Notes: generated by a model from the sequence alone, not told the origin. A stretch of DNA of 10,587 nucleotides from Halanaerobium sp051746665 (GCA_051746665.1 JBNJFG010000073.1:1-10587), one strand, 5' to 3'; positions 1-7,475 are shown, counted from the first letter of the stretch. A program made the numbers and translations.

Positions 1-98
1 TAAATACTTAAGTTGCCACCTGTACCCTTAGTTAGACCAGTATCGACTAATTTCTTGCCAAACTCCATAATTTTCATTCTTTCTAATTCTAATTTCAT
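1..98 (-). CDS. Class II aldolase, L-fuculose-phosphate type (5' end only)
   Basis: Only the first 32 residues lie in the window; the gene continues past the left edge. It starts MKLELERMKIMEFGKKLV and carries GLTKGTGGNLSI at residues 22-32 region. The G-T-x-G-N-x-S pattern is the N-terminal phosphate-binding signature of the class II aldolase/adducin family (L-fuculose-1-phosphate aldolase, L-ribulose-5-phosphate 4-epimerase and relatives). These are Zn-dependent cytoplasmic enzymes that cleave or epimerise phosphorylated sugars by retro-aldol chemistry. The zinc-binding histidines are outside the window, so aldolase and epimerase cannot be separated directly. The GLT-x-GTGGN form is what I associate with fuculose-phosphate aldolases. 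The ATG at 98 is preceded by TGGAGGAA at 103-110, a strong ribosome-binding site. It lies 43 bases after the FGGY kinase stop on the same strand, so the two are probably co-transcribed as kinase then aldolase. A truncated relative lies at the other end of the window (10313-10489). Confidence 0.8.
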   Translation of the reverse strand, partial: MKLELERMKIMEFGKKLVDTGLTKGTGGNLSI

Positions 99-141
99 TA
101 TATTCCTCCATTTTATTTTATGTATTTTAAGTTTATATATT

Positions 142-1629
142 CTAAAAAAGCGGCTTTAAATTAAGATATAATTTCTTAAATTTATTATAATTTTCCTGAT
201 GATTTTGACTCATTTCTTCTTTATAGTAATCTTTATTTTCTGAGACAAGCATTTCTGATGCCTGTTTCGGAGAATCATAAATCCCTAGTGCTAAACCACA
301 CATAATTGAAATTCCTAAGGCTCCAGTTTCAGATCCAATTACGGCTTTAATTTTTTTATTAAGAACACCAGACATTATCTCCATCCAGTTTTTACTTTTA
401 CTGCCTCCACCCAAAAATTTCATTTCATTAATTTCAATACCTAGTTCTTCCATCACTTCAAGATTATTTTTAAATGCAAAACTCACCCCTTCCATAATAG
501 CTTTAACAAAATGATATTTCGAATGATTCATCCTCAGACCAAAAAATACTCCTTTTGCATCTGAGTCCCAGATTGGTGATCGTTCTCCCATTAAGTAAGG
601 AAGAAAAATTAAGCCATCACTACCATCTTCAATATCAATTATATTTTTATTATAATTATCAAATGCATTTTTATTATCTTTATCAAAATTATTTTTAAAC
701 CAATTTAGAGCAGCTCCTGCAGTCTGCATTGGAGCTAAATTAACCCATTTATCTTCTAAACAATAATTCCAGCAAAATATTCTATCATCTGGATCTCCAA
801 TTCTCCTGTCAGAAACTACCGAAATAACACCGGCTGTTCCAAGTATGGCTGCTACTTCTCCAGAATCTGTAACTCCAGCTCCTAAAGCTGCCGCTGCATG
901 ATCTGCAGAACCGTTAATTACTGGAATTCCTGCTGGAATGCCTGTAATTTCTGCAGCTTTTTCACCTATTTTACCAATCACTGCTGCAGAAGGAGCTAAT
1001 GAAGGCATTAATGACTTATCAATTTGATAAAGTTCAAATAAATCATCCGACCACTCAAGCTTTTTAGTGTCAAATAACAGTGTACCAGCAGCATCAGAAT
1101 AATCGGTTACCATTTCTCCAGTCAGCTTAAATTTAATATAATCTTTTGCAAGTAATATTTTTTCTGTTTCAGCATAAATTTCAGGTTGATTTTCTCTGAC
1201 CCAAATAATATTTGGCGCTGTATAGGTCGGGGTCAAAAAATTAGCAGTTATTTCAAAAATTAATTCTTTATTCTCTTTTTGACTGTTTATCCTCTCAACA
1301 ATAGGCTGACTTCTTTGATCCATCCAGGTTATTGCATTTCTTAAAAGATTATTGTCCTTGTCCAGATAAACATGGGTATGCATCTGGCCGGCAATTCCAA
1401 CGGCAGCGATTGAATTTTTAAGTTCAGGCTTATCTTTAAAAATTTTATTTGTTAGAGCTTTAACAGCATTCCACCAGTCATTAGGATTTTGTTCTGCAAA
1501 CTGCTGCTCAGGATTCAAAATTTGATACTCAGCCGAAGCAGATGTTATTAATTCTCCTTTGTAATTCATAGCAACTATTTTAGTTCCAGTTGTACCAAGA
1601 TCGATTCCTAAAAATATGTTTTTATCCAT
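142..1629 (-). CDS. xylB: FGGY-family carbohydrate kinase, xylulokinase-like
   Basis: An ATP-dependent cytoplasmic sugar kinase of 495 residues, the usual family length. Visible motifs: the N-terminal phosphate loop D10-L-G-T-T-G-T-K; GQMHTH at 81-86, where E. coli XylB has GQMHG; the probable catalytic Asp243 in GSADHAA; the hinge segment YLMGERSP at 345-352; and the C-terminal nucleotide-binding GGGSKSK at 407-413. Overall it looks closest to xylulokinases, but the residues after the conserved Met-His are unusual (Thr-His instead of Gly plus a hydrophobic residue), so the sugar may not be D-xylulose. L-fuculokinase or L-rhamnulokinase activity, or a deoxy-ketose substrate, would fit the downstream fuculose-phosphate-type aldolase equally well. 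A longer reading from TTG at 1647 is possible. I chose ATG 1629 because GGAGG (1641-1645) lies 11 bases upstream of it and because the protein then begins MDKNIFLGIDLG, as kinases of this family do. It follows the importer genes and precedes the aldolase. Confidence 0.88.
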   Translation of the reverse strand: MDKNIFLGIDLGTTGTKIVAMNYKGELITSASAEYQILNPEQQFAEQNPNDWWNAVKALTNKIFKDKPELKNSIAAVGIAGQMHTHVYLDKDNNLLRNAITWMDQRSQPIVERINSQKENKELIFEITANFLTPTYTAPNIIWVRENQPEIYAETEKILLAKDYIKFKLTGEMVTDYSDAAGTLLFDTKKLEWSDDLFELYQIDKSLMPSLAPSAAVIGKIGEKAAEITGIPAGIPVINGSADHAAAALGAGVTDSGEVAAILGTAGVISVVSDRRIGDPDDRIFCWNYCLEDKWVNLAPMQTAGAALNWFKNNFDKDNKNAFDNYNKNIIDIEDGSDGLIFLPYLMGERSPIWDSDAKGVFFGLRMNHSKYHFVKAIMEGVSFAFKNNLEVMEELGIEINEMKFLGGGSKSKNWMEIMSGVLNKKIKAVIGSETGALGISIMCGLALGIYDSPKQASEMLVSENKDYYKEEMSQNHQENYNKFKKLYLNLKPLF

Positions 1630-1640
1630 CTTTAATCCTG

Positions 1641-1645
1641 CCTCC
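1641..1645 (-). promoter_or_regulatory. Ribosome-binding site deciding the kinase start
   Basis: GGAGG on the minus strand, 11 bases before ATG 1629. It falls just inside the longer TTG-initiated reading that begins at 1647, which argues against that start. Confidence 0.6.
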
Positions 1646-1690
1646 AAATTAATACCTCTCTTTTTACAATTGATTAGATCATGACTAACT

Positions 1691-1704
1691 AAGGGGATTT
1701 AAAA
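1691..1704 (+). repeat. Left arm of a 14-bp inverted repeat bracketing the binding-protein gene
   Basis: AAGGGGATTTAAAA reads on the plus strand here and, exactly, on the minus strand at 2805-2818. Both arms are preceded by ACTAACT in their own orientation: directly at 1684-1690 here, and with six extra bases between in the other copy. This arm lies between the binding-protein stop (1780) and the kinase start. I see no convincing hairpin terminator in the rest of this 150-base gap. Its role is unknown; see the partner arm and the finding. Confidence 0.7.
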
Positions 1705-1779
1705 TTTGATACATTTCTTTAATATGTTATTATTTAAATTCTATTTATACTTCTTTCTTCTACTTGATAGTCTAATTCT

Positions 1780-2754
1780 TTAATCTATATAATTATCAAG
1801 ATAATCCATCATATCTTCAACATTTTCCTGAGTTATTGGTGCTGTTACTGTGCTTTCATTATCTTTTAAGGCAATTTTTTCACCATTTATTATTTGCATT
1901 GCTGCATCGATTCCCCGTTTACCCATTTCTGCAGGGAACTGAGCAATTGTTGCATACAATTCTCCCTCTCTAACACTTTCCAGTGCCGCTGGAACTGCAT
2001 CATAACCAATTACATAAACTTCATCTTCTTTACCTGCTTCAAGTACAGCTCGATAAGCACCGATGGCCATCCCATCATTACTACCAAAGATTAAATCTAA
2101 TTCTGGATTTGCCTGCATAATATTTTGAGCAGCATTATAACCTTTTTCTACTTCCCAATCAGCTGTTTGAGTTGCAATAACTTCTAATTTACCCTCCATA
2201 CCATCTATAAAACCTTCTTTTCTATCATAAGTGTTCTGCTGACCAGAAATACCTTCTAAGATTGCTACCTGACCCTCTCCATCAAGAAGTTTAAGTGCTA
2301 ATTTACCTGCATCTAGAGCACCAATATAGTTATCTGTTCCAATAAAAGGTATTGGAGCAACTCCTGCATCTGCAAGTGTTTCTTCATTAAACTTAGTATC
2401 CAGGTTGATCACTGGAATACCAGCTTCTTCTGCTTTTAATAAAGCAGGTGCCAGTGCTTCAGAACTACTTGGAACAATTACTATTGCATCTACTCCTCTG
2501 GAAATCATATTCTCCATTTGCTCCAGCTGTGCCAATGCATCTGCATGAGTTTGTGGACCCTGAACTGTTAAATCTACATCATATAATTCAGCTCTCTGCT
2601 CTGCACCATTAATTAAAGCTATAAAATATTCATTACTTAAAGTCATTGGAATTAAACCGATATTAATTTCTTCCTGCGCTGCTGCTGCAAAAGAAAAACT
2701 GGCCAGTAATAAAATAACCATCGAGATAACTAATAATTTTTTCATTTTTAACAT
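1780..2754 (-). CDS. Sugar ABC transporter periplasmic substrate-binding protein (RbsB-like)
   Basis: A 324-residue type I periplasmic binding protein (Peripla_BP_4 family) that captures the sugar and delivers it to the adjacent permease. Residues 1-26 form a signal peptide: Lys5-Lys6, a hydrophobic core, and cleavage likely after AAAA near residue 26. There is no lipobox cysteine, so the mature protein should be free in a periplasm. Ligand-site residues equivalent to those of E. coli RbsB appear to be kept: Asp119 (INLDT), Arg178 (TYDRKEG), an aromatic Trp200, Asn226 (GSNDG), Asp252 (IGYDA) and Gln272 (AQFP). The RbsB Arg that follows the Asp is Thr120 here. This fits a small furanose, pyranose or polyol ligand, but not necessarily ribose. 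The mature chain is rich in Asp and Glu. ATG 2754 is supported by TTAGGGGGTC (2761-2770) at normal spacing; Met4 is a poorer alternative. It lies 138 bases after the permease, a gap that may allow separate expression, and exact inverted repeats stand on both sides of the gene. Confidence 0.93.
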   Translation of the reverse strand: MLKMKKLLVISMVILLLASFSFAAAAQEEINIGLIPMTLSNEYFIALINGAEQRAELYDVDLTVQGPQTHADALAQLEQMENMISRGVDAIVIVPSSSEALAPALLKAEEAGIPVINLDTKFNEETLADAGVAPIPFIGTDNYIGALDAGKLALKLLDGEGQVAILEGISGQQNTYDRKEGFIDGMEGKLEVIATQTADWEVEKGYNAAQNIMQANPELDLIFGSNDGMAIGAYRAVLEAGKEDEVYVIGYDAVPAALESVREGELYATIAQFPAEMGKRGIDAAMQIINGEKIALKDNESTVTAPITQENVEDMMDYLDNYID

Positions 2755-2804
2755 TAATATGACCCCCTAATTTAATATAAAGATTGTTTCACCCTTTATC
2801 TTAC

Positions 2805-2818
2805 TTTTAAATCCCCTT
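2805..2818 (-). repeat. Right arm of the 14-bp inverted repeat bracketing the binding-protein gene
   Basis: AAGGGGATTTAAAA on the minus strand, in the permease/binding-protein gap, exactly complementary in orientation to 1691-1704. On the minus strand ACTAACTAGGTTT precedes it. In the mRNA this arm lies in the leader of the binding-protein gene, about 50 bases before its start, and could pair with the other arm after the stop. A weak promoter-like pair (TTGTTT, 16-base spacer, GATAAT) lies a little further upstream on the minus strand, but I do not call it. Confidence 0.7.
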
Positions 2819-2892
2819 AAACCTAGTTAGTAATATAATATATAATTTAATACATATATTATCGAAATAATAAAGCTGAAAACAAATTAATC

Positions 2893-3876
2893 CTAATCTC
2901 TTTTTAACTTATCAAAAAAGACTGCGACTATAATTACAACACCAATAATTATCTGCTGATAAAAACCCGGAACATTTAAAATAGATAAACCATTTCTTAA
3001 GGTACCTAAAATTAATGCTCCAACTAAGGTCCCTAATATACTTCCCTGACCTCCTGATAATGCAGTTCCCCCAATTACTACTGCAGCAATTGCATCTAGT
3101 TCAAATCCACTACCTGAAGTAGGTGAAGCATAATTTAATCTGGCTGTTAGCATTATTCCACCCATGGCAGCAAATAAACCACTAAAAATATAGGCTGAAG
3201 TCTTAACTGCTTTAACCTTAATTCCGGATAATCTAGAAGCTTCACTATTATCACCAATTGCATATATATAACGTCCTAGCTTATGTTTTGTTAATAAAAA
3301 GTACATTAAAGTATAGAATACAGCCACATAAAAAATAAATATAGGTATTCCAAATACAGAGGCTGAAGATATTACTCCAAAAGATCTCGGCAGCATGGAA
3401 ACAGGTCTACCACCATTAATTGCTAGTGCCCCACCTCTGGCAATACTCATCATTCCCAGTGTTGTAATAAATGCTGGTACTTTACCATATGAAATAACAA
3501 AACCATTGATAAATCCTATTACTGAACCCATTAAAACACTCAAAAATAGAGCAAGCGGAACCGAAATACCCAGATCAACCATCATTATCCCCAGCGCAAT
3601 ACTGATAAATGCTGCTATCGATCCAACACTTAAATCTATACCCTCAGTCAAAATAACTACAGTCTGTCCAATTGCTATTATAGCTATTATTGAAGACTGA
3701 ATAATAATATTCGAAACATTTGACACTGTAAAAAAAGATGAACTAACTACAGAGAAAATTGCGAATATTATTAAAAACCCTAAGTAAATACCGTAATCAC
3801 TGAAATAATCCAGGACAGTCTTATCATTAGCTAAAAAACCACCATTCATAGTTTTAGTATTATCTAGCGTAGACAT
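2893..3876 (-). CDS. Sugar ABC transporter permease (RbsC-like)
   Basis: A 327-residue inner-membrane permease of the BPD_transp_2 family used by ribose, xylose, arabinose and similar importers. It shows a cytoplasmic N-terminus of about 28 residues followed by eight to ten hydrophobic segments. Typical RbsC landmarks are present: TEGIDLSVGS at 77-86, VPAFITTLGMMSIARGG at 133-149, the cytoplasmic coupling segment EASRLSGIKV, and AVVIGGTALSGGQGS in the C-terminal half. The length is that of intact family members. Its ATG (3876-3874) overlaps the ATPase stop by one base (TAATG), and its GGGGGAGG ribosome-binding site lies inside the end of the ATPase gene, so the two are translationally coupled. 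It pairs with the two-domain ATPase upstream and the binding protein downstream. The transported sugar cannot be told from this sequence. Confidence 0.95.
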   Translation of the reverse strand: MSTLDNTKTMNGGFLANDKTVLDYFSDYGIYLGFLIIFAIFSVVSSSFFTVSNVSNIIIQSSIIAIIAIGQTVVILTEGIDLSVGSIAAFISIALGIMMVDLGISVPLALFLSVLMGSVIGFINGFVISYGKVPAFITTLGMMSIARGGALAINGGRPVSMLPRSFGVISSASVFGIPIFIFYVAVFYTLMYFLLTKHKLGRYIYAIGDNSEASRLSGIKVKAVKTSAYIFSGLFAAMGGIMLTARLNYASPTSGSGFELDAIAAVVIGGTALSGGQGSILGTLVGALILGTLRNGLSILNVPGFYQQIIIGVVIIVAVFFDKLKRD

Positions 3877-5375
3877 TATTTTTTTCCTCCCCCAACTGCT
3901 GCAGATAATATTTTCTGCTGGCTTAAATTATTATTATTCTTAAATGTATCCACTAATTTGCCGTCTGCCATCACCATTATTCTGTCTGAAATCCTCAATA
4001 ATTCTGGTAAATCTGAGGAAATCATAATTATTGAAGAACCATCCTCGATTAATTTATCCATGATTTCATAAATTTCTTCTTTAGCTCCGACATCAATACC
4101 ACGGGTCGGTTCATCAAAAATGTAGATCTGAGCCTGCCGGCATAAACCTTTTGCAATAACTACTTTTTGCTGATTTCCACCGCTTAATGTTAAAGCTTCA
4201 GTATGCATACTAGGAGTCTTAATATTTAGACTTTTAATTAAGTCTTCACAAATTTGTTTTTCATGTTTATTTTTCAATACACCCCTGTTTGTAACTCTTT
4301 TTAGAGAAGATATCGTTATATTATTTCTGATACTGTGTCCTAAAAATAATCCTTCGTCTTTTCTATCTTCACTTAGATAAAATATATTGTTTTTTATTGC
4401 ATCAGCTGGAGATTTAAATTCTATTTCCTTATTATTTAAATGAATTTTTCCAGAATCTTTCGAATATTCACCTATTAATGTTTTTACTAATTCAGTTCTA
4501 CCTGCTCCAACAAGTCCTGAAACTCCTAGTATTTCTTTTTCACAAAGATGAAAAGATACTTCTTTAACTTTATCCTGATAACTTAAACTTTCTGCCTTCA
4601 GTATTACTTTATCTGGAGAACAAATATCACAGCGTTTTTTATCTCTGTCAATTTTTCTGCCTGTCATCAAATTAACCAATTCTTCTTTGGAAGTTTCATT
4701 TAATTCGACTGTGTCTATATATTTGCCATCTCTTAAAATAGTACATCTTTCTCCTACTTCTTTGAATTCTTCAAGTCTATGTGATATGTAGATAATTCCA
4801 ATTCCCTGTTTTTCAAGCTGATGAATAATTTCAAATAATCTTTTAGTTTCTTTATCTGTTAGGGTAGCCGTTGGTTCATCAAATACTATAATATTAGAAT
4901 CAAAAACTAGTGCTTTAGTAATTTCAACCATTTGTTTTTCAGCAATTGTTAAATTTTTGACCAGCGTACCTGGTGGAAGATCCAATCCAACAAAATCCAT
5001 CATTTCTCTAGTTTTAACAATAGTTTTTCTTTTATTTATAAAGTTAAAAGAGTTCGTTAATTCTCTACCGAGAAAAATATTTTCATATATAGTTAGATTA
5101 GGTGCCAATTGAAATTCTTGATATATAACACTAATTCCGTACTGAAAGGCATCAGAAGGTGCTCCTATTACAGCTTTTTCACCCTTTATACATATTTCTC
5201 CTTCTTCTGGTTGATGCGCTCCAGACAAGACTTTGATTAAAGTTGATTTACCTGCTCCATTTTCTCCAAGCAAAATATGAGTCTTTCCCGCTCTCAAACT
5301 TAGATTAACTTTATCAAGAGCTTTTACACCAGGAAAAACTTTTGTAATATTTTTCATTTCTAAAAGCTGGCTCAC
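3876..5375 (-). CDS. Sugar ABC transporter ATP-binding protein, two ABC domains (RbsA-like)
   Basis: A 499-residue fused double ATPase that powers the importer at the inner face of the membrane. Domain 1: Walker A GENGAGKST (37-45), Q-loop Gln86, signature LTIAEKQ (142-148), Walker B VFDEP (Asp166, Glu167) and switch His199. Domain 2: a degenerate Walker A, GLVGAGRTE, with Arg293 in place of Lys; signature LSGGNQQ (397-403); Walker B IFDEPTRG (Asp421, Glu422); and Ser-Ser in place of the switch His. This one-competent, one-degenerate arrangement is normal for the RbsA/XylG/MglA group. The inter-domain linker has a Cys-x-x-Cys (249-252, RCDIC), which I do not recognise as a family feature. The GTG start at 5375 directly follows the lacI stop (TAA then GTG, no gap) and has GGGGAGG at 5384-5390, eight bases away. 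ATG at codon 7 would be too far from that site. The tight junction implies co-transcription with the regulator. Confidence 0.95.
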   Translation of the reverse strand: MSQLLEMKNITKVFPGVKALDKVNLSLRAGKTHILLGENGAGKSTLIKVLSGAHQPEEGEICIKGEKAVIGAPSDAFQYGISVIYQEFQLAPNLTIYENIFLGRELTNSFNFINKRKTIVKTREMMDFVGLDLPPGTLVKNLTIAEKQMVEITKALVFDSNIIVFDEPTATLTDKETKRLFEIIHQLEKQGIGIIYISHRLEEFKEVGERCTILRDGKYIDTVELNETSKEELVNLMTGRKIDRDKKRCDICSPDKVILKAESLSYQDKVKEVSFHLCEKEILGVSGLVGAGRTELVKTLIGEYSKDSGKIHLNNKEIEFKSPADAIKNNIFYLSEDRKDEGLFLGHSIRNNITISSLKRVTNRGVLKNKHEKQICEDLIKSLNIKTPSMHTEALTLSGGNQQKVVIAKGLCRQAQIYIFDEPTRGIDVGAKEEIYEIMDKLIEDGSSIIMISSDLPELLRISDRIMVMADGKLVDTFKNNNNLSQQKILSAAVGGGKK

Positions 5376-6386
5376 TTATTTTTCCTCCCCACTTTTTATT
5401 CTTCTACAAGTTTCGCCAATTAAAAATTCTCCTGAAATTTCTTTAACTTTATTTTCTTTTTCACCTCCTTCAATCATTGACACTAAACCATTTATTGAAC
5501 TTTTAGCAATTCCATGAATATTTTGTTTGATTGTAGTTAATGGTTTATAAAGTGCTTCAGATACACCATCAAATCCTATTAGAGATAAATCATTTGGAAT
5601 ATCTATATTTAAGGATAATGCTCTTGATAATAAACCTTCAGCCATCAAATCATTACTGCAAAAAACTGCTGAAGGTACATCACTTAATGAAAGAAAATAA
5701 TCAAGTGCTTTTGAGCCACTTTCTCTTTTGAAATCACCTTGATATATATAATCATTATCTACAGGAAGCTTATATTTTTTTACAGTATCAAGATAACCTC
5801 TTTCCCTTTCAATTGATGTTTTCACATCTTTAGGACCGCTTACAAATGCAATTTTTTTATGATTTAAGTTCACTAAATATTCAACAGCTTTTGCTACACT
5901 TTCTCGGTTATTAGTTGTTACTCTTAAATATGGTATTTCACAATCAATATCTCTATCTATACATACCAGATACATATTGTTATTTAATTTATTAAAATGA
6001 TCTGTTGATATACCTTCTGTCATTATAAGACCCTCAATCTTATTTTGATTAATATAATTAATATACTCTAATTCTCGATCTTTATTATTTTCTGTATCAC
6101 AAATAATGAGGGTATAATCTTTATCAAAAGCCATTTTATTTAATTCTTTGATTAATCTTGCATAAAAAGGGTTATCTATATCATAAATAAATAGGGCTAA
6201 GGTTTTGCTTTTTTTGGTTCTAAAACTTTGAGCAAGTCCGCTGGGCTGATAATTGTGTTTTTCAATTACCTCCATTACTTTCTTGCGTGTTGAGTCAGCA
6301 ACTTTTTCAGGAGAATTAATAACTCTAGATACTGTAGCAGTTGAAACTTCACTTAATTTAGCTATATCACTGATTGTCAATGCCAT
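5376..6386 (-). CDS. LacI-family transcriptional regulator
   Basis: A 336-residue repressor-type regulator: an N-terminal helix-turn-helix (TISDIAKLSEVSTATVSRVIN, residues 4-24, of which STATVSRVIN is the recognition part), a hinge at about 47-60 (YQPSGLAQSF), then a periplasmic-binding-protein-like sensor domain from about residue 62 to the end, with landmarks IDNPFYARL, GLIMTEG, VSGPKD, FCSNDLMAEG and LIGFDG. The hinge residue that is normally Leu (ARSL in PurR, CcpA and similar proteins) is Phe55. The recognition helix resembles CcpA/PurR types, which bind TGTAA-like half sites, matching the two operators upstream of the glycyl radical enzyme. It most likely senses the imported sugar or an intermediate and represses this operon. 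ATG 6386 is preferred over GTG 6395: GAGGTGG (6392-6398) is five bases before the ATG and overlaps the GTG, and MALTISDIA is the usual beginning. It sits between the enzyme pair and the importer and may have its own promoter (6445-6474). Confidence 0.92.
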   Translation of the reverse strand: MALTISDIAKLSEVSTATVSRVINSPEKVADSTRKKVMEVIEKHNYQPSGLAQSFRTKKSKTLALFIYDIDNPFYARLIKELNKMAFDKDYTLIICDTENNKDRELEYINYINQNKIEGLIMTEGISTDHFNKLNNNMYLVCIDRDIDCEIPYLRVTTNNRESVAKAVEYLVNLNHKKIAFVSGPKDVKTSIERERGYLDTVKKYKLPVDNDYIYQGDFKRESGSKALDYFLSLSDVPSAVFCSNDLMAEGLLSRALSLNIDIPNDLSLIGFDGVSEALYKPLTTIKQNIHGIAKSSINGLVSMIEGGEKENKVKEISGEFLIGETCRRIKSGEEK

Positions 6387-6391
6387 TACAT

Positions 6392-6398
6392 CCACCTC
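6392..6398 (-). promoter_or_regulatory. Ribosome-binding site deciding the lacI start
   Basis: GAGGTGG on the minus strand, five bases before ATG 6386. The alternative GTG start lies within this site, so it is unlikely to be used. Confidence 0.6.
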
Positions 6399-6444
6399 TT
6401 TATAATATTTATTTTTTTATTTTGCCTACACCTACGACTCTTTG

Positions 6445-6474
6445 ATTATATAGGATTTAAGTTGATGTTGTAAA
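6445..6474 (-). promoter_or_regulatory. Candidate internal promoter for the regulator and importer genes
   Basis: TTTACA (6469-6474), an 18-base spacer and TATAAT (6445-6450) on the minus strand: five of six and six of six matches to the vegetative consensus. It would start transcription near 6438, about 50 bases before the lacI ATG. It lies in the 92-base gap after the activase gene. No copy of the operator is nearby, so this could give basal regulator and importer levels. In such AT-rich DNA a match this good can occur by chance. Confidence 0.45.
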
Positions 6475-6478
6475 ATAC

Positions 6479-7462
6479 TTATTTACTGTCAATACGAACT
6501 TTAATCCCAATTTCTTTACCTAAGTCAACCAAATAATTCAGGTCTTTTTTTTCTACGGGCATTATATCTTTCAAATCATAATTTATCCCCAGACCTTCGT
6601 ATTTTGCAGCGCCTAAGCGGTGATATGGCATTATTTCTACCCACTTTATTTTATCAAACTGCTTTAAGTATTTATAAATTTTCTCCTGTGTTTCTAATGC
6701 AGAATTATGTTCTGGAATAAATGGAATTCTAATTATTATTTTTTTTTCTTCTAAATTATTATTTAACCAAATAAGATTTTCTTTAATAATTTTATTACTT
6801 ACTCCTGTAAACTGTCGATGTTTATTTTCATCAATATGTTTAAAATCATAAAATATAAGGTCTAAATAATTTGCGGCAGCTTTCAAACATTCTCTTGATG
6901 TGTAACCAGTTGTTTCAATTGCTGTATTGATATTTTCTCTTTTAAAAGCTTTTAATAATTCTACAGCGAATTCACATTGAAATAGTGGTTCTCCCCCAGT
7001 TAATGTAATCCCCCCACCAGAATTATCATAAAAACTTCTATCTTTTCTAATTAAATTTAGTACATCCTTTATAGTCTTTTCTTCCCCAACAATTTCTCTG
7101 GCATCATGTAAACAGGCTGCTGCACAATCTCCACAATTAACACATTTTTCTTGATCAGTAATCAGGCCAAAAATTTCATCCTGCTTAATTGCATCATTTT
7201 GACAGCTTTCAATACATTTACCACAACCCACACAGTTATTTTTATAATAAATTATTTCAGATCGGAGTTTTTGCGATTCTGGATTTGCACACCATTTACA
7301 GCTGAGGGGACAGCCTTTAAGAAAGATTAAACCTCTAATTCCTGGTCCATCTCCTGTTGCAAATCTTTTAATATCAAATATCATACCCTTTAAATTTTTA
7401 ATTTCATCTATTTTGCTATCATTTTTTTTCTGGATAATGTTATTCCGATCTGAAATTTCCAT
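6479..7462 (-). CDS. Glycyl radical enzyme activating enzyme (radical SAM)
   Basis: A 327-residue radical-SAM activase that uses S-adenosylmethionine to place the glycyl radical on the neighbouring enzyme (probably Gly779). It shows the radical SAM cluster CPLSCKWC (Cys51, Cys55, Cys58; the CX3CX2C pattern), then a ferredoxin-like insert with two further 4Fe-4S motifs, CVGCGKCIESC (77-87) and CVNCGDCAAAC (107-117), and the SAM-binding GGGITLTGGEP. The insert is typical of activases for the glycerol dehydratase, HPAD and choline-lyase groups and is absent from the pyruvate formate-lyase activase. About 25 polar residues precede the usual beginning (GMIFDIKRFATGDGPGIR), a slightly long N-terminus. 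ATG 7462 is chosen because GAGGAG (7470-7475) lies seven bases upstream; GTG 7477 has no site of its own, and the internal ATG at 7384 has only a site too close to it. The gene starts 35 bases after the glycyl radical enzyme stop, the normal enzyme-activase pairing. Confidence 0.95.
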   Translation of the reverse strand: MEISDRNNIIQKKNDSKIDEIKNLKGMIFDIKRFATGDGPGIRGLIFLKGCPLSCKWCANPESQKLRSEIIYYKNNCVGCGKCIESCQNDAIKQDEIFGLITDQEKCVNCGDCAAACLHDAREIVGEEKTIKDVLNLIRKDRSFYDNSGGGITLTGGEPLFQCEFAVELLKAFKRENINTAIETTGYTSRECLKAAANYLDLIFYDFKHIDENKHRQFTGVSNKIIKENLIWLNNNLEEKKIIIRIPFIPEHNSALETQEKIYKYLKQFDKIKWVEIMPYHRLGAAKYEGLGINYDLKDIMPVEKKDLNYLVDLGKEIGIKVRIDSK

Positions 7463-7469
7463 ATTAGAT

Positions 7470-7475
7470 CTCCTC
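7470..7475 (-). promoter_or_regulatory. Ribosome-binding site deciding the activase start
   Basis: GAGGAG on the minus strand with seven bases to ATG 7462. The longer GTG reading (7477) would start upstream of this site and has none of its own. Confidence 0.6.

Noticed and set aside
1666..1678. AATTGATTA inside ACAATTGATTAGA upstream of the kinase, resembling the operator centre
   Set aside because: Only the central nine bases match; the TGTA and TACA half-site ends that define the two operators are absent.
2778..2800. Small hairpin (ATAAAG/CTTTAT) just before the binding-protein ribosome-binding site
   Set aside because: Only six A/U-rich pairs with an eleven-base loop; expected by chance in this composition.
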